A stretch of DNA of 64,000 nucleotides from Desulfacinum sp. (GTDB taxonomy: Bacteria > Desulfobacterota > Syntrophobacteria > Syntrophobacterales > DSM-9756), in assembly GCA_014359885.1 (NCBI GenBank), contig JACIYN010000043.1:19021-83020 (forward strand). The letters run 5' to 3'. The notes below the pieces were generated by a model. That model was not told the origin of the DNA. It made no database searches and saw only the letters and a program-made list of their open reading frames with translations. Shown one piece after another: positions 8,600 to 18,251 of the stretch. The stretch's first letter is position 1. Every line of letters starts with the position of its first letter. The position numbers and the translations under genes were made by a program.

Positions 8600-10300
8600 A
8601 TGGGAAAAGGCATGTTTTCGGAATCTCAGCTGGAAAGAATGGAGAGGGAGTACCAGGACTGGCTGGGTGAATACCAGAAGGCGCTTCAGCGCCTGCCCGA
8701 GCGGCTGGAACGATTCTCCACCGTCTCCGACATGGAAGTGAAATCCCTCTACACGCCGCTGGACATCAGGGAGAAGGACTACTTTGAGGACCTGGGCTTT
8801 CCCGGCCAGTACCCCTTCACGCGCGGCGTCCAGCCCACCATGTACCGGGCGAGACTCTGGACCATGCGCATGTTCGCCGGGCTGGGAACGGCCGAGGACA
8901 CCAACAAGCGCTTCCATTACCTGATCGAACACGGCGAGACGGGGCTGAGCACCGCCTTCGACTTTCCCACGCTCATGGGCTACGACACGGACGCACCCGT
9001 GGCCCGCGGCGAATGCGGAAAGTGCGGCGTGGCCATCGACACCATCGACGACATGCAGCGCCTCTTCGCGGGGATCAACCTGGAAGAGGTGACCACCTCC
9101 ATGACCATCAATCCGCCGGCCTCGGTCATCTGGGCCATGTACATCGCCAACGCGGAAAACGAGGGCTACGACCGGAAGAAACTGGGCGGCACCATCCAAA
9201 ACGACTGCCTCAAGGAGTTCATCGCCCAGAAGACCCTCATGCTGCCCCCGGAACCGAGCCTCCGGCTGGTGGTGGACACGGTGGAGTTCGGCACCTACGA
9301 AGTCCCCCGCTGGAACACCATCAGCATCAGCGGCTACCACATCCGGGAAGCCGGGGCCACGGCGGTCCAGGAACTGGCCTTCACCATCTACGACGGCATC
9401 ACCTACGTGGAGGAGTGCATCAAGCGGGGCCTCAAGGTGGACGACTTCGCCGGGCGCCTTTCCTTTTTCTGGAATTCCCACATCGATTTCTTTGAAGAAA
9501 TCGCCAAGATGCGCGCGGCCCGGCGCATGTGGGCCCGGATCATGAAAGAGCGGTTCAAGGCCCAGAAGCCGCGATCCATGCTGTGCCGGTTCCACACCCA
9601 GACGGCCGGCTGTTCCCTCACGGCCCAGGAACCCTACAACAACATCATCCGAACCACCACCGAGGCGCTGGCGGCCGTTCTGGGCGGCACCCAGTCCCTG
9701 CACACCAACTCCCTGGACGAGGTGTACATGATCCCCAGCGAGGAGGCCGTGCGCATCGCGCTGCGCACCCAGCAGATCCTCGCCGACGAGACCGGCGTGG
9801 CCAACGTGATCGACCCCCTGGCCGGCTCCTACTTCGTGGAGGCTCTCACCGACAAGATGGAAGAGGAGGCCATGGCCTACATCCGCAAACTGGACGAGCT
9901 GGGCGGCATGGTGGCGGCCATCGAAAAGGACTACCCCCAGATGGAGATCGCCGACGCGGCCTACCAGTTCCAACAGCAGGTGGAAAGGGGCGAAAAGATC
10001 ATCATCGGCGTCAACAAATTCCCCAGCGAACGTCCCGAGCTGGAGTTCGTACTCCGCATCGACGACGAGCTGGAAAACTTCCAAATCGAGCGGACCCGTC
10101 AGTTCAAGGAAAAGCGCGATAAGGTCAAGCTCCAGAAGGCCATGGACGAGCTGCGCCGGCGCTGCGAAGGCCCCCCGTGCTGGGAAAACAACGTGATGCC
10201 CGCCCTCATCGACGCCGTCCGGGCGGGCGCCACGGAACAGGAATGCTGTGACCTCTACCGCGAGGTCTTCGGGACCTACACGGACCCCGGCACCTTTTGA
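8600..10300 (+). CDS. mcmA1: Methylmalonyl-CoA mutase, large (catalytic TIM-barrel) subunit
   Basis: 566 residues. It interconverts (R)-methylmalonyl-CoA and succinyl-CoA with adenosylcobalamin. Only the N-terminal substrate/barrel part of MCM is present; the B12 domain is encoded separately downstream, as in archaea and many anaerobes. Diagnostic stretches: PFTRGVQPTMYRARLWTMRM, GLSTAFDFPTLMGYD, SMTINPPASVIWAMYI, RWNTISISGYHIREAGA, FHTQTAGCSLTAQEP and NVIDPLAGSYFVE. The ATG at 8600 has GAGGAGGG 8 nt upstream; an in-frame TTG at 8573 would overlap that site. It forms an operon with the B12 subunit and MeaB. It serves propionyl-CoA/succinyl-CoA metabolism in either direction. Confidence 0.96.
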   Translation: MGKGMFSESQLERMEREYQDWLGEYQKALQRLPERLERFSTVSDMEVKSLYTPLDIREKDYFEDLGFPGQYPFTRGVQPTMYRARLWTMRMFAGLGTAEDTNKRFHYLIEHGETGLSTAFDFPTLMGYDTDAPVARGECGKCGVAIDTIDDMQRLFAGINLEEVTTSMTINPPASVIWAMYIANAENEGYDRKKLGGTIQNDCLKEFIAQKTLMLPPEPSLRLVVDTVEFGTYEVPRWNTISISGYHIREAGATAVQELAFTIYDGITYVEECIKRGLKVDDFAGRLSFFWNSHIDFFEEIAKMRAARRMWARIMKERFKAQKPRSMLCRFHTQTAGCSLTAQEPYNNIIRTTTEALAAVLGGTQSLHTNSLDEVYMIPSEEAVRIALRTQQILADETGVANVIDPLAGSYFVEALTDKMEEEAMAYIRKLDELGGMVAAIEKDYPQMEIADAAYQFQQQVERGEKIIIGVNKFPSERPELEFVLRIDDELENFQIERTRQFKEKRDKVKLQKAMDELRRRCEGPPCWENNVMPALIDAVRAGATEQECCDLYREVFGTYTDPGTF

Positions 10301-10407
10301 GACCCCCCGGCCCTTCCCAAAGCGAGGTCGGGCTCCAGGGGAGAGGAGAGCGAAAAAGGGGATTCCGGATCTGTCAAGCGACGTTATCTTAGAGGAGGAC
10401 GGTTTCC

Positions 10408-10827
10408 ATGAGCGAGGAAAGGAAACTTCGCATATTGATCGCCAAGCCGGGTTTGGACGGACATGACCGCGGGGCGCGCGTGATCGCCCGAGCCTTTCGC
10501 GATGCGGGCTTTGAAGTGATCTACACCGGCTGCCACCAGACGCCCGAGCAGATCGTGAACACCGCCATCCAGGAGGACGTGGACCTCATCGGGCTGAGCA
10601 TCCTGTCCGGGGCCCACCGCTATTCCTTTCCCCGGGTGATGGAACTGCTCAAGGAAAACAACGCGGAAGACATTGCGGTCATCGGAGGGGGCATCTTTCC
10701 CTTGGAGGACATTCCCAAGCTGAAGGCCATCGGCATCAAGGAGATTTTCGAGCCGGGCGCCAAGCTGGAAGACATCGTGAACTGGGTGCGCACCCACATC
10801 AAGCCGCGCAAGGCCCTGGTGGCTTAG
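10408..10827 (+). CDS. mcmA2: Methylmalonyl-CoA mutase, cobalamin-binding subunit
   Basis: 139 residues, one B12-binding flavodoxin-like domain. LDGHDRGA carries the DxHxxG motif whose His replaces dimethylbenzimidazole as the lower cobalt ligand. SILSGAHRY and the glycine-rich GGGIFPLED are the conserved nucleotide-tail pocket. It starts with GAGGAGG 9 nt before the ATG and lies 107 bp after the large subunit. The TAG stop is the first triplet of a repeat element, so the last residues (KPRKALVA) end exactly at the repeat border. Confidence 0.95.
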   Translation: MSEERKLRILIAKPGLDGHDRGARVIARAFRDAGFEVIYTGCHQTPEQIVNTAIQEDVDLIGLSILSGAHRYSFPRVMELLKENNAEDIAVIGGGIFPLEDIPKLKAIGIKEIFEPGAKLEDIVNWVRTHIKPRKALVA

Positions 10828-10948
10828 GAGCGTGTCCGAAAACGACAAAATGACCGCTTTTCTCGTAGCGCAGCCCTTTAGGGCTGCCAAAAGATCCTGA
10901 ATTCATCGGCATCTGGGACGGGAGAGCCAGTGTCGGACAAGCTCTAGG
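10825..10948 (+). repeat. Palindromic intergenic repeat, copy 2 (between mcmA2 and meaB)
   Basis: It begins on the mcmA2 stop codon with TAGGAGCGTGTCCGAAAA, continues with CTTTTCTCGTAG and a hairpin (arms 10870-10877/10880-10887), and ends near 10948. Its last bases (TCGGACAAGCTCTAGG) are an imperfect inverted copy of its first bases, so this copy is MITE-like with terminal inverted repeats about 124 bp apart. It lies inside an operon, 16 bp before meaB. Confidence 0.85.
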
Positions 10949-10963
10949 CAAGAGGTATGGACA

Positions 10964-11920
10964 ATGAACCTTGTGGAACAGATCCTGGCCGGGGATGTGC
11001 GGGCCACCGCCCGGCTTCTTCGTGACATCGACGACCAGCTTCCTTCGGCCCGCGAGGCCCTCAAGCAGCTCTACCCGCACACGGGCAAGGCCTACATCAT
11101 CGGCTTCACGGGGTCTCCGGGGGTGGGAAAAAGCACCCTGGTGGACCAACTGGCCCTGGAATACCGCAAGCAGGGGCTCACCGTGGGCATCCTGGCCATC
11201 GACCCCACCAGCCCCTTCACCGGCGGAGCCATCCTGGGGGACCGCATCCGGATGCAGCGCCACTTCACGGATAGCGGCGTCTTCATCCGCAGCCTGGCCA
11301 CCCGGGGCCACTTCGGGGGGCTTACCAAGTCCACCAACGACATGATCACCGTTCTGGACGCCATGGGAAAGGACGTGATTTTGGTGGAAACGGTGGGCGT
11401 GGGCCAGGACGAGGTGGACGTGGCCAATTGCGCCCACACCACCGTGCTGGTAACCATTCCGGGAATGGGAGACGAGATCCAGGCCATCAAGGCCGGCATC
11501 ATGGAGATCGGCAACATCTTCGTGGTGAACAAGGCCGACCGGGAAGGATCGCGAAAGACCATCCGGGAGCTAAGGAATCTCATCGAACTGGGCCTCAGGC
11601 GCCGCGACGACGAGGGCTGGGAGCCGCCCATCATCGAGACGGAGGCGCTCAAGGGGCGGGGCATCCCGGAGCTCATGGACGCCATCGAAAAGCACCGCCG
11701 GTTTCTCACCGAAAACGACCGGGGCCAGTGGGACGCGGTGGTGGCCAAGCGGGCCAAGATGCAGCTTTTGGACACCCTCCGCGAAGAAGCCCTGCGGGAG
11801 CTGTTGCGCCGCATGGAAGCGCGGGGTGAAAACCTGGATGAATTGGTCCGGAAAGTCACGGCCAAAGAGACCGATCCCTACACCGTCGTGCAAGACCTGC
11901 TGCAGTGTGAACTGCGCTGA
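10964..11920 (+). CDS. meaB: Methylmalonyl-CoA mutase-associated GTPase MeaB (ArgK family)
   Basis: 318 residues, G3E-family GTPase that protects mutase and gates delivery of adenosylcobalamin. Walker A GSPGVGKST, switch/metal region DPTSPFTGGAILGDRIRM, ETVGVGQDE (Walker B region) and NKAD for guanine recognition are all present. GAGG precedes the ATG. Its position directly after the two mutase subunits confirms the role. A strong terminator follows. Confidence 0.96.
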   Translation: MNLVEQILAGDVRATARLLRDIDDQLPSAREALKQLYPHTGKAYIIGFTGSPGVGKSTLVDQLALEYRKQGLTVGILAIDPTSPFTGGAILGDRIRMQRHFTDSGVFIRSLATRGHFGGLTKSTNDMITVLDAMGKDVILVETVGVGQDEVDVANCAHTTVLVTIPGMGDEIQAIKAGIMEIGNIFVVNKADREGSRKTIRELRNLIELGLRRRDDEGWEPPIIETEALKGRGIPELMDAIEKHRRFLTENDRGQWDAVVAKRAKMQLLDTLREEALRELLRRMEARGENLDELVRKVTAKETDPYTVVQDLLQCELR

Positions 11921-11950
11921 CCGCCTCCCGTCGATCCCCCCACCGGAACA

Positions 11951-11988
11951 TCCGCCCGCGGTACCTGCTCCGCGGGCGGACCTTTTTT
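11951..11988 (+). terminator. Rho-independent terminator after meaB
   Basis: An 11-bp GC-rich stem (11951-11961/11970-11980) with an 8-nt loop, followed by CCTTTTTTCCC. It ends the mutase operon. Confidence 0.85.
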
Positions 11989-12144
11989 CCCGCATTGAGC
12001 CATCGCTGCAAATTGTGCACAAATTCTTTAAGTCTTTTGCGTGCCCTGCCGATTCTTCCAGGCGGAACCGCGGGAGGTCCCGTGCGCCCGGGGCGGAACG
12101 ACCCTTTCCGTGCTTTCTGTGATGCTTGCGAAGAGGGAGGAGCC

Positions 12145-12609
12145 ATGCTGAAACGACTTCTGTTGGCCGCGGCAATGCCCGTGCTGGTCTGTTGGGGAGG
12201 GGCCGCCCATGCCCAGGACGCCCCCAAGAGCTACGTGGGAAACGAAACGTGCGCCCAATGCCACGAGGCCGAGTACCGGCGCTTCACCGAATACTCCAAG
12301 AAGCACCATTCCTTCCAAAGCATCGAAAAACTCCAGGACGGCCTCACTCCTCAGGAACTGCAACAGTGCTACGCCTGCCACACCACGGGCTTCGGGCAGC
12401 CCGGGGGCTTCGTGGACCCGGTGTCCACTCCGGCCATGAAAGACCTGGGTTGCGAATCCTGCCACGGCCCGGGATCCCTCCATGTGGAAACCGAGGACCC
12501 GGAGCATATTCAAAGGGATCTGACCATCCAGGACTGCCGCCGATGCCACAACGAAGAACGGGTCCGCGCGTTCAACTTCCAACCGCTGATCCGCAGCGGC
12601 GCGCACTAG
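12145..12609 (+). CDS. Exported tetraheme cytochrome c (cytochrome c554-like)
   Basis: 154 residues. The signal peptide ends near AHA (residue 23). Four CxxCH haem sites: CAQCH (36-40), CYACH (75-79), CESCH (103-107) and CRRCH (131-135). Additional His residues (KKHHSF, SLHVE) could be distal ligands. [19 protein letters not shown] and CESCHGPGS are the style of the cytochrome c554 / multihaem electron-carrier family. It is periplasmic. The ATG at 12145 has GGGAGGAG just upstream; longer open frames upstream lack this. It lies 20 bp before the haem-containing chemoreceptor, so the two are probably cotranscribed. Confidence 0.9.
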   Translation: MLKRLLLAAAMPVLVCWGGAAHAQDAPKSYVGNETCAQCHEAEYRRFTEYSKKHHSFQSIEKLQDGLTPQELQQCYACHTTGFGQPGGFVDPVSTPAMKDLGCESCHGPGSLHVETEDPEHIQRDLTIQDCRRCHNEERVRAFNFQPLIRSGAH

Positions 12610-12629
12610 AAGAGGCGGGGAGGGGTTCC

Positions 12630-14177
12630 ATGCAGCGAGTCAGGCAGTTGCTATTCAGTCTTCAGGGCAAGGTCTTGATGATCGTGGCCTCCACGGTGCT
12701 GGTGGTTTTTTTCGGTGCAGCCGGAGCCAACTGGTGGATGCAGAGGGAGAGGCTCCTTCAAGAAGGCCTGGAAACGGGGCGCCTCTTGGCCGATTCGGTT
12801 TACGCTTCCATCAAGCACCCCATGGCCACGGGGGCCGAGGGCGCCCTGGAACAGCAACTGATGGATATCGGAGCGAAGTTCCAGGACCTGGACATCTACA
12901 TCTATGACTTCGCAGGCAAAGTCACCTACGCCACACGAGAAGATCAGCTGAGAAGCGATCTGCGTTCTCTGGGCCTTTCCGGAAACATTCTGACGAACAT
13001 CGAAAGCTCCCTGTCGGGACAGAGCGTGGAGCAGAAGGTGGCCCTGGAGGAGACGCAAAACGGCCCGAAAATTGCCGTCGTCACCCCCATTCTCAATGAA
13101 CCTTCCTGTTACCACTGCCACGGAGCGTCCCGAAAGGTTCTCGGCGGCCTGCTGGTCCGACGGGACGCCTCGCCCCTTTTCGCCCACTTGGCCAAGATGC
13201 GCACCTTGAGCGCCGTGGGAAGCCTGGTTGGAACGATGGTTCTGGCCGGGGCATTGGTTCTCATTCTCTCCTTCTTTGTCACCCGCCCACTGGAACGCAT
13301 CGTGGGCGCCATTCGGCGCCTGGCCGAAGGCGATCTCACCGTGGAGATCAAACACCGAAGTCGGGACGAACTGGGACAGCTGGCCGACTCCGTCAATCGG
13401 CTGTCTCAAAATTTCCGCGACACCCTCCGCCAGGCCCGCGAGACGGCGCTCAAGGTCAGCGAAGGCACCAGCTCCCAGGCGGCCTCCATCGAGGAGACCT
13501 CCGCCTCCCTGGAGGAGATCACTTCCATGATCCGCCAAGGGGCGGATAAATGTGCGGAAGCCGACTCCATGATGCGGGACAACGACGAGAAACTGGTGCA
13601 AGCCAACAAGGTCATGAAGGAATGCATGGCCTCCTTCGACCAGATTGTGGCCACCACAGAAACCATGGCGGGCATCATCAAGGACATCGACGAAATCGCC
13701 TTCCAGACGAATCTTCTGGCCCTCAATGCGGCGGTGGAAGCGGCCCGGGCGGGGGAAGCCGGGCAGGGTTTCGCCGTGGTGGCCGATGAGGTGCGCAGCT
13801 TGGCCCGCCGCGCCTCGGAAGCGGCCAAATCCACCGGTGATCTCATTCGCACGGCCCAGCTCAAAACCCAGGAAGGCCGCTCCCTGGTCCAGAAAACCGA
13901 TGCGGCGTACCGGGAGGTGGCCATCCAAGCGCGCAAGGTGAGTCAACTCATCAAGGACGTGGCCGCATCCGGCCAGGAACAGTCTTTGGGAGTGGAACAG
14001 ATCAGTCGAGCCATGCACGAACTGGAACAGGTGATTCAGAGTTTCACCACGGTCACGGACCAGCTCACCCAGATGATGGACTTTTTCAGGACCAACGGGG
14101 AACAAAGCGGGATCCGCGCGCCCCTGGCGCTCCTTCCGGGCCGGGATCTCGCCGACCCTCGTCGCTCAGGGGACTGA
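12630..14177 (+). CDS. Methyl-accepting chemotaxis protein with a haem-type CxxCH sensor domain
   Basis: 515 residues. TM1 ~14-36; periplasmic sensor ~37-195; TM2 ~196-217; HAMP ~218-270; cytoplasmic coiled coil with the conserved hairpin tip ([21 protein letters not shown]) near residues 350-375. The sensor contains [10 protein letters not shown] (CYHCH at 160-164) just before TM2, so it can bind a c-type haem and is likely a redox or gas sensor. Haem-bearing MCP sensors of this kind are known in Geobacter. There is no C-terminal CheR-tethering pentapeptide. GGGGAGGGG precedes the ATG. It sits directly behind the tetraheme cytochrome gene, which may be its electron partner. Confidence 0.92.
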   Translation: MQRVRQLLFSLQGKVLMIVASTVLVVFFGAAGANWWMQRERLLQEGLETGRLLADSVYASIKHPMATGAEGALEQQLMDIGAKFQDLDIYIYDFAGKVTYATREDQLRSDLRSLGLSGNILTNIESSLSGQSVEQKVALEETQNGPKIAVVTPILNEPSCYHCHGASRKVLGGLLVRRDASPLFAHLAKMRTLSAVGSLVGTMVLAGALVLILSFFVTRPLERIVGAIRRLAEGDLTVEIKHRSRDELGQLADSVNRLSQNFRDTLRQARETALKVSEGTSSQAASIEETSASLEEITSMIRQGADKCAEADSMMRDNDEKLVQANKVMKECMASFDQIVATTETMAGIIKDIDEIAFQTNLLALNAAVEAARAGEAGQGFAVVADEVRSLARRASEAAKSTGDLIRTAQLKTQEGRSLVQKTDAAYREVAIQARKVSQLIKDVAASGQEQSLGVEQISRAMHELEQVIQSFTTVTDQLTQMMDFFRTNGEQSGIRAPLALLPGRDLADPRRSGD

Positions 14178-14242
14178 AAAGGACGTTCAGACGGGCGGGC
14201 GAAAACCCCGCGCCCACGAAAGCGCGTCAACCTTTTGGGGAG

Positions 14243-14263
14243 GGGCGGGGTTGAGCCCCGCCC
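14243..14263. repeat. GC palindrome of the intergenic repeat family
   Basis: GGGCGGGG-TTGAG-CCCCGCCC, an 8-bp stem 65 bp after the chemoreceptor stop. The same module occurs in the repeat at 45.6 kb. The rest of the 14178-14391 gap shows no gene. Confidence 0.6.
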
Positions 14264-14391
14264 GGCAATCCTGCGGTGACAAAGGAACCGGAGACGACAG
14301 TCGCCTCTTTGGGGTCCATATGAAACGCCATCTCTGGCCCCGCACCTGAAACATCGGGGCGACGGATTTTGCAGCCGTTTCCGGACGTCCG

Positions 14392-15411
14392 TTACCGGCC
14401 TTTGCGGCGGGCCAGGGCCTCGTAGGCTTCCGTCATGCGAATGAAGGTCTCGTGGTCGCCTCCCGCGTCAGGATGGTGCTTCTTGGCGCAGCGCTTGTAA
14501 CAACGGGCCAGGGCCTCCGGGCTCATGGCCCGGTACTCCGCCTCGCTGATCCCCAGGCAGGAACACGCCTCCTTTTCCGGCATGGACGCCTTCGGCGGGC
14601 CGCCGGGGAACCGAAACTGGCGGTTCCAGATGAAATCGCGGAGCATCTCGTCCAGAAAAGATCCGGGCGAAAAGGAATGGTCGAAGTACATGATCACGTA
14701 CTTGACCAGGTAGGGATGGAGTCTTCCGGGATCGTGGTCGTCCACACCGGCGAAGAACCGGCGGCTTTCATTGAGCCGGCAGATTTCTTCCAAGAAATAC
14801 CCGTCCACCTTCTCCGGATCCAGGGCGGCGGGGTTGTTCTTGAGCAGGTGATGGGGGAAGTACTTTTGCAGTTCCAGGGCCGTAAAAAGGTAGCTTCGCC
14901 TCTCGTGGGGCCGGAGGTCCGCTTCCATGCCTTCGATGACATGTTCCATTTCGTCGCGGCTTTTCCCCAGGAGGACGTTTAGAAACTTCCAGGGCCGTCC
15001 TTCCAGGTTGCCCATGTCGATGCGGCCGCACCGAAGAAAGTGCATGCGTCGCTTGTCGAAGGGGTGAAGATGGTCCTGCCGATCGGCGGCCTTCCGCCGG
15101 TCCCGGCCGGGCCTCGCCTTCCGGGATGGCGAAAACGTGAAGTTTTCAATGATCCTTCGGATGTGGGGATCCAGGTAGGGAAGAAAGGCCCGTTCCAAGT
15201 CCTCCGTTTCCCATTCGATCCCCCGCTCCGCCAGCGCCTCTTCCACTTCCGGGCGGAAGTAGAAGCCGTTTCCACCCACATAGACGATGTAGGCCTCGGG
15301 GTCATCCCCCAGATCCAGGATGTCCCGACACCTGTAGCAGGTTCCGTCCCAGTAGGAAGTCCTCAGCACGTAATGGGCTGCGCCCCGGTATCGAACGTAA
15401 CGAATGTACAA
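14392..15411 (-). CDS. J-domain protein with long unknown N-terminal region
   Basis: About 339 residues from a TTG at 15411, chosen because GAGGAG lies 5 nt before it; an ATG at 15456 in the same frame lacks a ribosome site. The C-terminal ~60 residues are a DnaJ-type domain (YKRCAKKHHPDAGGDHETF) with the HPD tripeptide needed to stimulate DnaK ATPase. A J-domain at the C-terminus is unusual. Residues ~1-270 match no family I recognise. They contain a CYRC pair (GTCYRCRDIL), FLRCGRID and Trp/Phe-rich segments. It is probably a cytosolic DnaK co-chaperone with a dedicated client. It lies 60 bp downstream of glnD on the same strand. Confidence 0.75.
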   Translation of the reverse strand: MYIRYVRYRGAAHYVLRTSYWDGTCYRCRDILDLGDDPEAYIVYVGGNGFYFRPEVEEALAERGIEWETEDLERAFLPYLDPHIRRIIENFTFSPSRKARPGRDRRKAADRQDHLHPFDKRRMHFLRCGRIDMGNLEGRPWKFLNVLLGKSRDEMEHVIEGMEADLRPHERRSYLFTALELQKYFPHHLLKNNPAALDPEKVDGYFLEEICRLNESRRFFAGVDDHDPGRLHPYLVKYVIMYFDHSFSPGSFLDEMLRDFIWNRQFRFPGGPPKASMPEKEACSCLGISEAEYRAMSPEALARCYKRCAKKHHPDAGGDHETFIRMTEAYEALARRKGR

Positions 15412-15515
15412 GAAAACTCCTCGGCCCCCTCGCGGTGCTCCCCATGGGATCTCCATCCACCCATGCCGTCTCTACACCAACCTAATCTCTTTTCCCCATC
15501 GGGCAAGGCGATGGA

Positions 15516-18107
15516 TCACAGGGACGGGCCGTCCAGCCAAAAGAGAAGCGCCCGGCGGAGCTCTTCGATCTGTTCGGGGTCCGTCATCTTTTCACCGCGA
15601 TGATTTTTCACATAAAAGATGTCCGCCACCTGATCCACCTTGGTGGTGATCTTGGCCACATAGATCCGCAGGTGAAGCTCCAAAAGGGTGCGGGTGATGG
15701 CATAGAGCAATCCCGGCCGGTCCGCCGTGTAGACCTCCACGATGGTGTATTCCCGGGCGGATTCGTTATCCACGTACACCTGGCTGGCCGATTTGGGGAA
15801 AGACGCGGCCGCCCGCCGCCCCATGGCCGCCGCATGGGCCGAGATCCGGTAATCCAGGGCCAATTTTCCTTCCAGAAGCCGACCCATATCCTCCTGCACC
15901 CGGCTCCAGTCCACCGCCAAAGCATCGGCATTTTCCTCTTGGAGACACCGGAAGAGGAGAAGCACCACGCCGTTCTTCTTGGTGAAGACCCGCGCGTCCC
16001 GGATATCCAGGTGGTGCAGGGTCAAAATGCCCGCCGCACGCGCCAGAAGTCCCGGCATCTCGCGACTCACCACCGTGATGGCCACCGTCCCGTTTTCCTC
16101 GCGCACGTCCCAAACGAAGGCGTCCGGCTCTCCGCCCAGGCGCATTTCCAGGCGCAGATGTGCCGCCATCTCGTCCGGGTCGATGGACAGCAGATATCGA
16201 GGCGGCAACTGGGCGAAATGCTCTTCCAACCGCACCCGGTCCACCACGTCCGCCACCTGGGCAAAGACCACGTCCTTGATCCTCTCCACCCGATCCGCCA
16301 GCACGTCTTCGCTGGGCTCGCCCTTTTCCAGCAGATAGAGCAGCCGTTCGTAGAGGTCGTGAACCGGCGTCTCCTGCCATTTCTGCTGGGCCTTGGGGCC
16401 CGTGGCCATCATGTCGGCCAGGGTGAGCACCAGGAGCTGCTGGAGGCGGTCGGGTTCCCCGATGATGCGGGCGCACTGGAGCAGCATCTCCATGTCCCCC
16501 AGATCCCTCATGGCGGCCGTGTCCATGAGAAGCAGGTGATGGCGGATGAGAAAGGCCACCGTCTCGGTACCCGCCTTTTCCAGCCCCAGCCTTTGCGCGA
16601 TCACGGGGAACATATCGGCCCCGTGCCGGGCGTGGTCTCTTCCCGCGTGTTTGCCGATGTCGTGCAGCAGAGCGGCCAGATAGAGCCAGGTCACGTCCGG
16701 CAAACTCCTGGCCAAACGGGTCACCTCCGGTTCTTCGTTCTCATAATCTCCCCGGAGGATGCGCTTGATTTCCCGCAGGGTGCGCAGGTGGTGCTCATGG
16801 ACCGGATAGACGTGGAAGGCGTCGTGCTGGACCAGCCCATGAACCAGGGCCGTTTCGGGGATGAGGGCCCGAAGCAGACCGTAATTGGAAAAACGGCGAA
16901 GGGAGGCAATGCCCGGGCCGTCCTTGCGGAGAAGGTCCAGGAAGGCGTCCCGCACCCCTTCGTCCTCGGAGGCGGAATCCACCACGTTCTTGTGATGCAG
17001 GATCCACCGGCGCGTGGAACTGGAAAACCCCAGTTGATGTTCAGCGGCCAGAACGAACAGCCGCAGCACATTGGACGCCGTGGGCTGGTACCTGGAAGGG
17101 TCCACCTGGATCCTCCCATGCACCACCGAAAGGCCGTCCCCCAGGGTGAAGGACGGTCCCTCCAGGGGCACCTCGGCCAGCTTTCCGGTCTCCTGGAGGC
17201 GTTCGCAAAATTCGGAAGAGACGCAAAAGACGTCGTGGAAGGTCTGATGCACTTCCTGCATGAAGGTTTCCACCGGCAGAAAGCCTGAGCGACCGGAATA
17301 ACCCAGCTTTTCGGCCAGCGTCTCCTGCACGTCGAAATCCAGGACGGACTGCTTGCCCCCCTTCAGGGCGCGCAATAGACCCAGCCATTTCCGCTGGCTC
17401 TTTTCCGCCGTCTCCAGGCGGTCGGCCTCCCAGCGCGTGAGATATCCCTGGAAGATGGCATCCTCCACGCACCGCACTCCCAGTAACACCCTGGCGGCGA
17501 AACGGATGGTGTCGATATCGTTCAGCCCGCCGGGGCTTTCCAGGAGGTCCGGTTCCAGCCAGTTTTCCGGCTGGGAAAGGCGTGTCTGACGGCGACGGAG
17601 CCCTTCATAGAGGTGCGAAAAGAGCCGCTCCTGGTTGCGGGCCACGAAGTCGTCCAGGGAGTAGTCCAGTTCGTTCACCAGCTGCCTGTTTCCGGACAAG
17701 TAACGGGCTTCCATCAACTGGAAGAAGAGGTCCGTATCCTTTTCCGCCTCCTCCAGGACTTCGGGAATGGAGGCCACGCGCATCTCCACATCCCAGCCCG
17801 CTTCCCGAAGCGGATCCAGGATGTCTTCCTGCCACCCTTCCCCCCAGGGGAAGGTTTCCGTTCGAAGCCACAGGAGCGACACCGTGTCCCGAGGTCCCAG
17901 AAAGCCGCGCCCCAGGGCCCCCAAGGCGGCAATGGCGCCGCTGGAGCGAAACTTTTCCGAATCGGGCGCCATCCGGTTGACCAGCCGGTTGTGGAGGGAG
18001 ATGATGGCGATTTCGAGAAGGCTCATGTGCCGACGAAGCATCCCCTCATCGGCGCTCTGAAGGATCTGTTCCCGCTGGCGTTTCAGAGATTCCACAATGT
18101 TTTCCAT
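15516..18107 (-). CDS. glnD: GlnD-type PII uridylyl-removing protein with degenerate nucleotidyltransferase site
   Basis: 863 residues, the normal GlnD length. Order: nucleotidyltransferase domain ~1-200, GlnD helical linker with LESPGGLNDIDT (~189-200), HD domain with LLHDIGKH (His482-Asp483), then two ACT domains in the last ~190 residues (VVSREMPGLLARAAGIL and VYTADRPGLLYAITRTL). GlnD normally uridylylates PII at low glutamine and removes UMP through the HD domain. Here the nucleotidyltransferase signature reads LGALGRGFLGPRDTVSLL (62-79). The family GGxGRxE...SDxDL acidic residues are replaced by Phe, Thr and Ser. UMP transfer is therefore probably lost while HD-dependent removal and glutamine sensing remain. 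AAAGGTGAGCC precedes the ATG. Confidence 0.92.
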   Translation of the reverse strand: MENIVESLKRQREQILQSADEGMLRRHMSLLEIAIISLHNRLVNRMAPDSEKFRSSGAIAALGALGRGFLGPRDTVSLLWLRTETFPWGEGWQEDILDPLREAGWDVEMRVASIPEVLEEAEKDTDLFFQLMEARYLSGNRQLVNELDYSLDDFVARNQERLFSHLYEGLRRRQTRLSQPENWLEPDLLESPGGLNDIDTIRFAARVLLGVRCVEDAIFQGYLTRWEADRLETAEKSQRKWLGLLRALKGGKQSVLDFDVQETLAEKLGYSGRSGFLPVETFMQEVHQTFHDVFCVSSEFCERLQETGKLAEVPLEGPSFTLGDGLSVVHGRIQVDPSRYQPTASNVLRLFVLAAEHQLGFSSSTRRWILHHKNVVDSASEDEGVRDAFLDLLRKDGPGIASLRRFSNYGLLRALIPETALVHGLVQHDAFHVYPVHEHHLRTLREIKRILRGDYENEEPEVTRLARSLPDVTWLYLAALLHDIGKHAGRDHARHGADMFPVIAQRLGLEKAGTETVAFLIRHHLLLMDTAAMRDLGDMEMLLQCARIIGEPDRLQQLLVLTLADMMATGPKAQQKWQETPVHDLYERLLYLLEKGEPSEDVLADRVERIKDVVFAQVADVVDRVRLEEHFAQLPPRYLLSIDPDEMAAHLRLEMRLGGEPDAFVWDVREENGTVAITVVSREMPGLLARAAGILTLHHLDIRDARVFTKKNGVVLLLFRCLQEENADALAVDWSRVQEDMGRLLEGKLALDYRISAHAAAMGRRAAASFPKSASQVYVDNESAREYTIVEVYTADRPGLLYAITRTLLELHLRIYVAKITTKVDQVADIFYVKNHRGEKMTDPEQIEELRRALLFWLDGPSL

Positions 18108-18133
18108 GGCTCACCTTTCCACGAGAGGCGGAT

Positions 18134-18175
18134 GAAAAAGCCCGCCCGGTCACCTGGGGGTGCCGTCCGGGCGGG
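18134..18175 (-). terminator. Rho-independent terminator downstream of superoxide dismutase gene
   Basis: On the minus strand, stem CCCGCCCGG/CCGGGCGGG (18167-18175 with 18141-18149), followed by CTTTTTC. It lies 26 bp before the glnD start and separates the two genes. Confidence 0.8.
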
Positions 18176-18251
18176 TAGGGTTAGGACCTCGGCAGGGCGT
18201 GGGAGGGACGCTTCCCTCTTGGTCGTCACAACCCAATGTCAGGATGACCGG

